Positions 40,001-49,800 of a stretch of DNA of 64,000 bases are shown piece by piece (positions within the stretch are counted from its first letter, which is position 1; each line of letters opens with the position of its first letter). The notes under the pieces are model-generated. The model was not told the origin of the DNA, did no database searches, and saw only the letters and a list, made by a program, of their open reading frames with translations. This stretch comes from Euglena gracilis. Taxonomy: Eukaryota; Euglenida; Euglenophyceae; Euglenales. A program made the position numbers and the translations under genes. The DNA lies in contig CP154956.1 of assembly GCA_039621445.1 (NCBI GenBank), positions 21,900,473 to 21,964,472 on the forward strand, given 5' to 3'.

Positions 40001-42508
40001 TCAGCGGTGGTCATGACGGAGGAGTCGCCGATGGACACGGCCAGCCCAGGGCCCAGCGTGGACCAGACTTGGACCTTCGTGACCTTCACGCCCAGCAAAG
40101 CGCACCACTCCAGGTACGCCGCGATCAGCTCCTCCACCGCAGGCTGGGAAGGGGCCAGCAGCACCAGGTCGTCGGCGAAGCTGACGGACGCGACATGGAG
40201 GCCTGCGACATCGACCCCGAGGCGCTGCGCGGCAGCCCACCGATGAAAGGTCTCGAAGAGGATGTTCAGCAGGTCGGGACTTGCCGGGCAGCCCTGCGCC
40301 AGGCCATTGCACGCCTGCCACGGCTCGCCGAAGATGGTCCCGTAGCGGAAACGCCTGCGCACGTCCCGGTAGAACGCAGCGAAGGTGGCCACCACGTCCT
40401 CCGGCACGCCCGCCTGCCGCAGCACCCGGAATACCGCCCACCATGGCAGGCTGTCATAGCACTTCGCCAGGTCGAAAGAGGCCACCCACAGCTCCGCGCG
40501 GCGGTGGCGCTGCAGGCGCATGAGGCGAAGCCGAAGGCGGTGTCCGAGAGGAAGACGTGTTGGAGGGTCGGGGTCCACGCGGTGACGATCCCCTTTGCCC
40601 ACAGCCGGTACAGCACCTCCAGCACCGTGATAGGACGCTGGTCCTGAGGGCGTGGACCACCAGACGCCTTGGGGATCATGGCCACGTACGCGTCCAGCCA
40701 GCAGGAGGGCCACCGCTGCTGCTCCTGCACGAGCGTCAGCAAGCGCGCGACAGCCTCCGGCCAGGGAGCGGGCAGTGACCTCCACACCGCGATGGGGACC
40801 CCGGCCAGGCCCGGCGCAGCACCTTCCCGCATCGAGCGCAGGGCCGCAGACACCCGCTCCGCAGTCCAGGGCGACGAAGGCCAGGTGGCCACATGGATGT
40901 GAGTACCGAAGCGGGAGTCGAGGAATGCCCTCCAGCGTGCTGCTTCATCCAAGCCCGCATGCTGCCGCAGCACCTGCTCGACCCAGAAGGCGCGCACAGC
41001 CCCATCCACAGCCGCCGCGGTGAGACACTGCTGCCCCGAGGCGTCCAGCACCGGGCGCGAGCCCCACGGCACCCCAGGGGTCTGCAGCCAGCGCTGGATC
41101 ACGCCCAGGTCCTCCTTCCACAGCCGAGGAAGCGCAGCCTTGAACCGCTTGCAGCGCTCCGCACGATGGCGCCGCAAGAGAGTTTGCAGGTCTGGGAGTC
41201 GGGTAGTGATGGCGTTCTGCACAGCCACTGCCAGCACAGCCACAGGGACATCTCGTGGCAGGGACAGCCCGCGGCGCTCCAGGTCGTCGAGCAGAGCCAT
41301 CCAGTGGTGTGGCCAGCAGCCGGGAGACGAGGCATCCAGCAGCGCGCGGCGGCACTGCGCAGCCAGGCGGTGAAGGACATCCAGCTGGCCGCGGAGGCAG
41401 CGCACCTCCTTGGAGTCGTACGCCAAGCGCCGCTTGCGAGGTCGAACCGTCCAGCCGCCAGCCAGCGACACCAGGTGCTCCAATGCCGCACGGAGAGCAG
41501 TCGCGAGGGAATCCAGCGACTCGTCAGGACGGGGACGGAGGGCCACGACAGCCGAGAGAGCAGCCAGCGCTCCATGAGGTCGGACCACTGGGGCGAGGAC
41601 GCCAGGTCGGAGGAGGTCGCGTAGAGCAGCGGCGGAGGACGAGGGCGAGGCGGCTGCCAATCAATGCGGCCCGCGTCGAGGGACAAAGACACCAGCACAG
41701 GACAATGGCCGCCGTCATTGAGCCCTTCGAGGACCGAGGCCTCCCGAACCAGCCGCATCGCCGCCGTGTTTGCGAGGACCAGGTCGATCCGTGAAGCCAT
41801 TGTCGATCCTCCAGGGCCTGACTGGTGGTAGGTGAAGGGCAGCGGCGCCGGCAGCAGCAGGCGATGCACGTCGACCCAGGGACGACCAGGACCCAGCAGA
41901 TCGGCGAGGAGGCCGCAGGGTGGACGGCGACCGGAGTTGAGGTAGTCGGTTGCCGGGCTCACGGACACATTGAAGTAGTCCAGCAAGTGCGTGGGCACCT
42001 GCATGTCCAGGGCGAAGACCAGCGCTGCGAACTCCAGGTCGAAGGGGCGGCGCTCTGCTTGGTGGGAGAGGGGCGCGTACACGGACAGCAAGAGCAGCCC
42101 CAGCGGCAGTCCAGGACGTGGGGCGAGACGAACCCCGTGCAGGCGCCGCATCGCGTGCAGGCGACGCCACGCTGGGCAGGCTGGCATGGCGGGGAGGACG
42201 GCGATGCCCTGGCGCCAGAGGAAGCCCACGCCGCAGGACTTCCCGTGCTCGGAGCGATTGGCGGCCTGCACAGGGCGCCCATGCTGCAGATGAAGACCCG
42301 CATTAGCGGCCGTCGTGTGGGCGGAGAGCAGCGGCACCTGCGCCAGGTGCGTCTCCTGCACAGCCAGCACGTCGGCCGACACCAAGGCAGCCACCATGGA
42401 CACCTTCGCGGCGGTCCAATGGCTCATGTTCCAGGTCCCGACCCGCAGCACCGAGGCCGGGACTCCTCCAGGGGGGGCAGCAGCCCCCGACAGCAAGTAC
42501 TCAGGCAT
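37045..42508 (-). pseudogene. LINE 3 ORF2 (multiple frameshifts)
   Basis: The same protein as LINE 1 ORF2, in pieces. Start MPEYLLSG at 42508 overlaps the ORF1 stop by 8 nt (ATGCCTGA). Endonuclease (TWNMSHW, QETHLAQ) runs to a shift near 41550. The next frame covers the region before RT to a shift near 40510. RT (SFDLAKCYDS, SFADDLVLLA) runs to a shift near 39370 inside the first RNase H motif. RNase H and zinc finger (CLCCGVEVEDDAHVLTGC) run to a shift in a G-run near 38525. At least one more shift follows between 38230 and 38050. The last frame reads GFTRRLRRQV and ends KRQSTLNCWR ... HGRAAEGPPT. There are five or more breaks, mostly in homopolymers, so it cannot encode a working protein. 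Confidence 0.9.
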
Positions 42509-44867
42509 CGCGCCGCGCCCCCTCCGAGGCAGCGCGCACTGGCTTCTTCAGCGCCGGCTTCTCCGGGGTGAGCTCGCTTGCATCCCGAGTGCGACCGCGG
42601 CTGTCCTCCTCCGGGCCCTCCATCGGCAAGGCACCTCCACAGGGCACCGCCTGTCCTCGAGGAGTTGACGGGGCTGCCACCAGCTCGGCCGCCACCCGCT
42701 CATCCTGGCTCAGCAGTGCCGCAGTATCCAGCCGATGAGGGGCAGGGACACCAGCGGGAGACGGGAGGGCGTACGGCTGATGCTGGAAGTGCTCGGCGTG
42801 CCCCACCGCATGCCCCCGTCGCGACGCCGCGAGCTGGGCCCGCAGGTCGGCGTTCTCCCGGCGCAGCTCTTCCAACTGCCACTGCTGCCGCTCCATAGCC
42901 TGGCGCAGAGCCCGCATCTCCGCCAGCACAGCATCCAAGGGGGATGACGAGGGGGAAGCCGGAGCCACGAAGGGGACAATCTCGGTGACCGATGTCTGCT
43001 TGGCCGCACGGCGAGCAGCACGCGAACCTGGTGCTGGCAGCAGAGACGCCGGAGATTGGCCACGATCTGGCGATCGTGGCGCCCGCGGCGGCTGCGACGG
43101 CGGTGACTGTCGAAGGTCGGTGGCGGGGGCCTGCCGCGGAGCGGAAATCTTCCGCGCACCGCCCCAGGTCGACGAGGATGGAAGGCCAGGCGCTGCAGAG
43201 AGCTGCGAGGGAGACGGCCGGGCAGTTGGTGGAGTGCCTGCTGTCGGTGGGCGTCGTTGTGGAGGACCGGCCGGAGATAACTGCGCACTGCAAGACCGCT
43301 GCCCCCAGCCACCGTCGTCCAGGGAGGTCCGTGTTGGCTGCCCAGCCGCTTGGAAGAAGGCGACCCGGCGGAATGGCCCCGCGGCACCGAGACGCACTTC
43401 ACCCCGGAGAGGGTCCAAGCCCACCATCGCGATGAGCTCCCGCACTCGGAAGACGTCGGCGTCCGTCAGGGGGCCCAGCCTCCACCACGACGCCCCAGGC
43501 GTGGGTTGCCGCAGGGCCACCTTGGGGTCGTTCAGCACCGCGCGGACCTTCCCCTGGATGACCGCAGGGTCTGCGCCACCCCGCACGCTGATCCGCACCG
43601 CGAGGTCCTTCTCCGCAGGGAGAAGACCGACGACGCCTGGCACGTCGTGAAGGGCGTCCCACAGCGCTGCAGCATCCGCCCTCCGGCCTCGCAGGTACAG
43701 CAGGTTGAACTGCTCCCGCTGCAAGGCTGGTGCCGTCTCCTTCGTCCAGAATGGCCGAATGAACAGGCCGCCACTGCCACTGCCGCGCATCCACTGCAGC
43801 GCTTCCGCCCGCGGCACGACGAGGATGGCGAGGACCTCGCCACTGTGTAGGGTCTGCAGACCCTGCACGTGATGCGCCGCCCCGAACACCACGCCTACCG
43901 CGCCAGCCGCCTTGCCCAGCGCGCGCCGCAGCTCACGCTCCGCATTCCGTTGCCGCACTGTCGGAGGCAGCTGGAACTCCACCCGCAGCAGCTCCAAGCC
44001 GCTCGGCTCCGGGTCGGGGAGAGCACCCCGCACCCAGCGGTTGGCCACCTCCACTCCAGCCGTGGGGCGCCGCAGGTTGAGGAAGAGCAGCACTTGACTG
44101 CGGGGCAGGAACCCCGGCTCCCACTCCTCAGGCGGCAAGCACTTCGCCGTGGCGGGGATGCGCAGCACCGGCGCACGCTCAGCCAGGGCCAGCACATCCA
44201 CCTGCAAGCGGGGGTCATCCAACAGGGCGGCAGCCTCTCCAAGCTGGGGACGCAAGGCGGCCACGTCCAAGTCGGCAGGGCACCGGTGGCGATCAACGAG
44301 GACCGCCAAGGAGATCAGCGACGCTGGGTGTTCCACCTCGGCGCGCCGCCGCAGGGCCAAGACCAGCTCCCGCAGGTGAGGTCGCGGCGGGATCACGAGA
44401 TGGCGGGGCTCGTCGGACCATCGCTTCGAGTCGGGGCACGCCGCGACGTCCGCATCGGTCAGGTCGGCACCCGAGGCGAAATCGCCTCCCACCACCCAAG
44501 CCTGGTCGGACTCGTCCAGGCGTCGGAGGTCGGCTGCCAGCTGCAGCAGCCACTCCTTCGGGATGCGAGTGTCGTACACCCGCACCGGCAGCTTGTTGTT
44601 GACGGCGGCGGGAAGCGTCCAGCCGGCCGCACGTAGCTTGCCCGCCTCCTGCAGCTTCTGCAGCTGCTGCCGGTCGAGGAGGCCGGGGCGTTGCGTCAGG
44701 GATGGGTTGCCGTTGAGCGCGTGCTGCAGCCGGTTGCGGGCCTTGTGGCTGAGGGCCCAGGCCACCGCAGTGGGGGGCAGCACAACGCAGGTGTCGGGGT
44801 CGAACGAGGCAGGGACAGGGGTCCCCAGCAGTCGGAGCGTGTCGGTGGAGTCCAATTCGGTCAACAT
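42501..44867 (-). CDS. LINE 3 ORF1 protein
   Basis: 788 residues, uninterrupted. The start at 44867 (MLTELDSTDTLRLL) is the first ATG inside the LINE; the same frame runs on into Ty3 DNA to 45296 but that part is foreign. The N-terminal two thirds are globular and unrecognised, with blocks RNRLQHALNG, VVGGDFASG, LLPAEKDLAVRI and ASWWRLGPLTDADVFRV. A Pro/Ser/Arg-rich linker follows, then a Leu/Glu/Arg coiled coil (LRQAMERQQWQLEELRRE), then a basic tail ending GARRDA. Expected role, from other LINEs: RNA-binding chaperone and particle formation. The TGA stop overlaps the ORF2 ATG, which suggests coupled re-initiation. Confidence 0.85.
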   Translation of the reverse strand: MLTELDSTDTLRLLGTPVPASFDPDTCVVLPPTAVAWALSHKARNRLQHALNGNPSLTQRPGLLDRQQLQKLQEAGKLRAAGWTLPAAVNNKLPVRVYDTRIPKEWLLQLAADLRRLDESDQAWVVGGDFASGADLTDADVAACPDSKRWSDEPRHLVIPPRPHLRELVLALRRRAEVEHPASLISLAVLVDRHRCPADLDVAALRPQLGEAAALLDDPRLQVDVLALAERAPVLRIPATAKCLPPEEWEPGFLPRSQVLLFLNLRRPTAGVEVANRWVRGALPDPEPSGLELLRVEFQLPPTVRQRNAERELRRALGKAAGAVGVVFGAAHHVQGLQTLHSGEVLAILVVPRAEALQWMRGSGSGGLFIRPFWTKETAPALQREQFNLLYLRGRRADAAALWDALHDVPGVVGLLPAEKDLAVRISVRGGADPAVIQGKVRAVLNDPKVALRQPTPGASWWRLGPLTDADVFRVRELIAMVGLDPLRGEVRLGAAGPFRRVAFFQAAGQPTRTSLDDGGWGQRSCSAQLSPAGPPQRRPPTAGTPPTARPSPSQLSAAPGLPSSSTWGGARKISAPRQAPATDLRQSPPSQPPRAPRSPDRGQSPASLLPAPGSRAARRAAKQTSVTEIVPFVAPASPSSSPLDAVLAEMRALRQAMERQQWQLEELRRENADLRAQLAASRRGHAVGHAEHFQHQPYALPSPAGVPAPHRLDTAALLSQDERVAAELVAAPSTPRGQAVPCGGALPMEGPEEDSRGRTRDASELTPEKPALKKPVRAASEGARRDA

Positions 44868-44892
44868 CAGGAGGAGGGGCTCCGATCGAACC

Positions 44893-44910
44893 AAGCCGCT
44901 AACGCGGCTT
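44893..44910 (-). promoter_or_regulatory. 5' terminal stem-loop of LINE 3
   Basis: AAGCCGC-GTTA-GCGGCTT on the element strand, a perfect 7-bp stem starting ~7 nt from the 5' end. It is at the same position as the LINE 1 stem-loop with unrelated sequence. Confidence 0.5.
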
Positions 44911-44916
44911 CCAAAC

Positions 44917-44935
44917 GTGGGGGGCGGTATGGTGG
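44917..44935. repeat. Target-site duplication of LINE 3, right copy
   Basis: A 19-bp perfect match to 36922-36940, directly against the 5' end of LINE 3. Confidence 0.92.
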
Positions 44936-45154
44936 TGGGGGTGGCCTCGTTTGCGTTGGTGTTGAAGTTCGGAGGCATAGGGGGGGACGGAAGTTGGGCC
45001 TCAAGGGCACGTAGGGGTGGGGGTAGTATGGTGCTGATGGTGAAGGGGGCTGGTCGAGGTTGGTGTGGGTGGTAGGGTTGGGGTTGGTGACGGGGTCGTT
45101 GGGGGTGGCGACGTGGCGGCATCTGTGAGAGAGCGCAGGGGTATGCGACATGCG
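44936..45154 (-). mobile_element. 3' noncoding region of Ty3 copy 3, pol-proximal part
   Basis: Nearly identical to 22032-22249 of copy 2. No gene is present; it is G/T-rich on the + strand. Confidence 0.85.
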
Positions 45155-45319
45155 TCACTCCATCCCATCGAGCAACTCTCTCACATCCACAGCCAGGTCC
45201 CGTTTCTTGCAATATTGGACCACATCCTTGTTCGTTCGGAGGAAGAAGTGGTTCAGGGGTTCCCACTGAGTGTCGGATGGGTCCCAGTTTTTCCACTGAA
45301 TCAAAAATTGAAGTTTTCC
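45155..45319 (-). pseudogene. pol: Last ~55 codons of Ty3 pol, copy 3 (chromodomain end)
   Basis: Reads FLIQWKNWDPSDTQWEPLNHF and on to ELLDGME-stop, nearly identical to copy 2 (one R/Q difference). The 5' side is cut at gttttcc, where satellite tttacctgactg begins, with a short shared CC/TTT at the joint. The rest of the element is missing from this copy. Confidence 0.92.
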
Positions 45320-46829
45320 TTTACCTGACTGTTGTAAAGGGCGGCCGGCGGACAGGTGCAATTTTGCCCTCGGCTGGCGTGCGTAAAACGCAGCCATTAC
45401 CGCCCGGGAGGAGCAAAATAGCACTTTGGCAACGGACGCCCCCCAAAGCGTCATTTTCCGGTCATTTTCGGCCGAAATCGGCCTCGCGGACGCTCTAAAA
45501 ACGAGCGGTCTGCCCCGGGTAGAGGTCGGCGATCCTTTACCTGACTGTTGCGAAGGGCGGCCGGCGGACAGGCGCAATTTTGCCCGCGGCGGGCGTGCGT
45601 AAAACGCAGCAATTACCGCCCGGGAGGTGCGAAATAGCGTTTTGGCAACGGACGCCCCCGAAAACGTCATTTTTCGGTCATTTTCGGCCGAAATTGGCCG
45701 CGCCGGCGCTCTAAAAAGCGAGCGGTCCGCCCCGGGTAGAGGTAGGCGATCCTTTACCTAACTGTCGCGAATGGCGGCCGGCGGACAGGCGCAATTTTGC
45801 CCGCGGCGGGCGTGCGTAAAACGCAGCAATTACCGCCCGGGAGGCGCAAAATAGCACTTTGGCATCGGAAGCCCCGCAAAACGTCATTTTTCGGTCATTT
45901 TCGGCAGAAATCGGCCTCGCCGGCGCTCTAAAAACGACCGGTCCGCCCCGGGTAGAGGTCGGCGATCCTTTACCTGACTGTTGCGAAGGGCGACGGCGGA
46001 CAGGCGCAATTTTGCCCGCCGCGGGCGTGCGTAAAACGCAGCAATTACCGCCCGGGAGGCGCAAAATAGCACTTTGGCAACGGACGGCCCCTAAAAAGTC
46101 AATTTTCGGTCATTTTCGGCCGAAATCGGCCTCGCTGACGCTCCAAAAACTAGTGGTCTGCCCCGGGTAGAGGTCGGCGATCCTTTACCTGACTGTTGCG
46201 AAGGGCGACGGCGGACAGGCGCAATTTTGCCCGCGGCGGGCGTGCGTAAAACGCAGCAATTACCGCCCGGGAGGCGCAAAATAGCACTTTGACAACGGAC
46301 GCCCCCGAAAACGTCATTTTTCGGTCATTTTCGGCCGAAATCGGCCTCGCCGGCGCTCTAAAAACGAGCGGTCCGCCCCGGGTAGAGGTCGGCGATCCTT
46401 TACCTAACTGTCGCGAATGGCGGCTGGCGGACAGGCGCAATTTTGCCCGCGGCGGGCGTGCGTAAAACGCAGCAATTACCGCCCGGGAGGCGCAAAATAG
46501 TACTTTGGCAACGGACGGCCCCTAAAAAGTCATTTTTCGGTCATCTTCGGCCGAAATCGGCCTCGCTGACGCTCTAAAAACTAGTGGTCTGCCCCGGGTA
46601 GAGGTCGGCGATCCCTTACCTGACTGTTGCGAAGGGCGGCGGGCGGACAGGCGCAATTTTGCCCGCGGCGGGCGTGCGTGAAACGCAGCAATTACCGCCC
46701 GGGAGGCGCAAAATAGCACTTTGGCAACGGACGCCTCCCAAAACGTCATTTTTCGGTCGTTTCTAAAAACGAGCGGACTGCACCGGGTAGAGGTCGACGA
46801 TCCTTTACCTGACTGTTGCGAAGGGCGGC
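45320..46829 (-). repeat. 216-bp satellite, array 3A (about 7 units, same orientation as arrays 1 and 2)
   Basis: Continues the unit in the orientation seen at 9157-11937. The last unit is cut at gggcggccgg (46829). A unit at 46756-46780 lacks the TTTCGGCCGAAA palindrome (tcggtcgtttctaaaaacgag). Confidence 0.95.
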
Positions 46830-49800
46830 CGGCCGATTTCGGCCGAAAATGACCGAAAAATTACGTTTTGGGCGGCGTCCGTTGCCAAAGTGCTATTTTG
46901 CGCCTCCCGGGCGGTAATTGCTGCGTTTTACGCACGCCCGCCGCGGGCAAAATTGCGCCTGTCCGCCTGGCGTAATTCGCGACAGTCAGGTAAAGGATCG
47001 CCGACCTCTACCCGGGGCGGACCGCTCGTTTTTTAGAGCGCCGGCGCGGCCGATTTCGGCCGAAACTGACCAAAAAAGGACGTTCTGGGGGGCGTCCGAT
47101 GCCAAAGTGCTATTTGGCGCCTCCCGGGCGGTGATTGCAGCGTTTTACGCACGCCCGCCGCGGGCAAAACTGCGCCTGTCTCGCCCGCCGCCCTTCGCAA
47201 CAGTTAGGTAAAGGATCGCCGACCTCTACCCGGGGCGGACCGCTCGTTTTTAGACCGCCGGCGAGGCCGATTTCGGCCGAAAATGACCGAAAAATGACGT
47301 TTTGGGGGGGGCGTCCGTTGCCAAAGTGCTATTTTGCGCCTCCCGGGCGGTGATTGCTGCGTTTTACGCACGCCCGCCACGGGCAAAATTGCGCCTGTCC
47401 GCCGGCCGCCCTTCGCAACAGTCAGGTAAAGGATCGCCGACCTCTACCCGGGGCGGACCGCTCGTTTTTAGAGCGCCGGCGAGGCCGATTTCGGCCGAAG
47501 ATGACCGAAAAATGACGTTTTGGGGGGGCGTCCGTTGTCAAAGTGCTATTTTGCGCCTCCCGGGCGGTAATTGCTGCGTTTTACGAACGCCCGCCGCGGG
47601 CAAATTTGCGCCTGTCCGCCCGCCGCCCTTCGCGACAGTCAGGTAAAGGATCGCCGACCTCTACCCGGGGCAGGCCGCTTGTTTTTAGGCGCCGGCGAGG
47701 CCGATTTCGGCCGAAAATGACCAAAAAACGACGTTTTGGGGGGCGTCCGTTGTCAAAGTGCTATTTTGCGCCTCCCGGGCGGTGATTGCTGCGTTTTACG
47801 CACGCCCGCGGCGGGCAAAAAAGCGCCTGTCCGCAGGCCGCCCTTCGCGACAGTCAGGTAAAGGATCGCCGACCTCTGCCCGGGGCAGACCGCTCAGTTT
47901 TAGAGCGCCGGCGAGACCGATTTCGGCCGAAAATGACCGAAAAACGACGTTTTGGGGGGCGTCCGTTGCCAAAGTGCTATTTTGCGCCTCCCGGGCGGTA
48001 ATTGCTGCGTTTTACGCACGCCCGCCGCGGGCAAAATTGCGCCTGTCCGCCGGCCGCCCTTCGCAACAGTCAGGTAAAGGATCGCCGACCTCTACCCGGG
48101 GCGGACCGTCCGTTTTTAGAGCGCTGGCGACCTCGATTTCGGCCGAAGGTGACCGAAAAATGACGTTTTGGGGGGGCGTCCGTTGCCAAAGTGCTATTTT
48201 GCGCCTCCCGGGCGGTGATTGCTGCGTTTTACGCACGCCCGCGGCCGGCAAAAAAGCGCTTGTCCGCAGGCCGCCCTTCGCAAAAGTCAGGTAAAGGATC
48301 GCCGACCTCTGCCCGGGGCAGACCGCTCATTTTTAGAGCGCCGGCGAGGCCGATTTCGGCCGAAAATGACCGAAAAAAGACGTTTTGGGGGGCGTCCGTT
48401 GCCAAAGTGCTATTTTGCGCCTCCCGGGCGGTGATTGCTGCGTTTTACGCACGCCCGCCGCGGGCAAAAAAGCGCCTGTCCGCAGGCCGCCCTTCGCGAC
48501 AGTCAGGTAAAGGATCGCCGACCTCTACCCGGGGCGGACCGCTCGTTTTTAGAGCGCCGGCGAGGCCGATTTCGGCCGAAAATGACCGAAAAACGACGTT
48601 TTGGGGGGCGTCCGTTGTCAAAGTGCTATTTTGCGCCTCCCGGGCGGTGATTGCTGCGTTTTACGCACGCCCGCGGCCGGCATAAAAGCGCTTGTCCGCA
48701 GGCCGCCCTTCGCAACAGTCAGGTAAAGGATCCCCGACCTCTACCCGGGGCGGACCGCTCAGTTTTAGAGCGCCGGCGAGGCCGATTTAGGCCGAAAATG
48801 ACCGAAAAAACGACGTTTTGGGGGGGCGTCCGTTGCCAAAGTGCTATTTTGCGCCTCCCGGGCGGTAATTGCTGCGTTTTACGCACGCCCGCCGCGGGCA
48901 AAATTGCGCCTGTCCGCCGGCCGCCCTTCGCAACCGTCAGGTAAAGGATCGCCGACCTCTACCCGGGGCGGACCGCTCGTTTTTAGAGCGCCGGCGAGGC
49001 CGATTTCGGCCGAAAATGACCGAAAAACGACGTTTTGGGGGGCGTCCGTTGCCAAAGTGCTATTTTGCGCCTCCCGGGCGGTGATTGCTGCGTTTTACGC
49101 ACGCCCGCCGCGGGCAAAAAAGCGCCTGTCCGCAGGCCGCCCTTCGCGACAGTCAGGTAAAGGATCGCCGACATCTACCCGGGGCGGACCGCTCGTTTTT
49201 AGAGCGCCGGCGAGGCCGATTTCGGCCGAAAATGACCGAAAAACGACGTTTTGGGGGGCGTCCGTTGTCAAAGTGCTATTTTGCGCCTCCCGGGTGGTGA
49301 TTGCTGCGTTTTACGCACGCCCGCGGCGGGCAAAAAAGCGCTTGTCCGCAGGCCGCCCTTCGCAACAGTTAGGTAAAGGATCGCCGACCTCTATCCGGGG
49401 CGGACCGCTCAGTTTTAGAGCGCCGGCCAGACCGATTTCGGCCGAAAATGACCGAAAAACGACGTTTTGGGGGGCGTCCGTTGCCAAAGTGCTATTTTGC
49501 GCCTCCCGGGCGGTAATTGCTGCGTTTTACGCACGCCCGCCGCGGGCAAAATTGCGCCTGTCCGCCGGCCGCCCTTCGCGACACTCGGGTAAAGGATCGC
49601 CGACCTCTGCCCGGGGCAGACCGCTTGTTTTTAGAGCGCCGGCGAGGCCGATTTCTGCCGAAAATGACCGAAAAACGACGTTTTGGGGGGCGTCCGTTGC
49701 CAAAGTGCTATTTTGCGCCTCCCGGGCGGTAATTGCTGCGTTTTACGCACGCCCGCGGCGGGAAAAATTGCGCCTGTCCGCCCGCCGCCCTTCGCAACAG

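Larger units (their letters stand above)
36941..44916 (-). mobile_element. LINE 3: full-length but decayed non-LTR retrotransposon in Ty3 copy 3
   Basis: About 7.98 kb, right to left. It is bounded by a 19-bp target duplication GTGGGGGGCGGTATGGTGG at 36922-36940 and 44917-44935. The empty site is seen in Ty3 copy 2 near 22013-22031. The 3' end carries eight extra G (36941-36948), a poly(C) tail on the element strand. ORF1 is intact while ORF2 has several frameshifts. Confidence 0.93.

Noticed and set aside
42501-45296. A 931-codon frame starting MEKLGPIRHSV and including LINE 3 ORF1
   Set aside because: The first ~143 codons are Ty3 pol/noncoding DNA read out of frame. The LINE starts at 44916 and its own ATG is at 44867.
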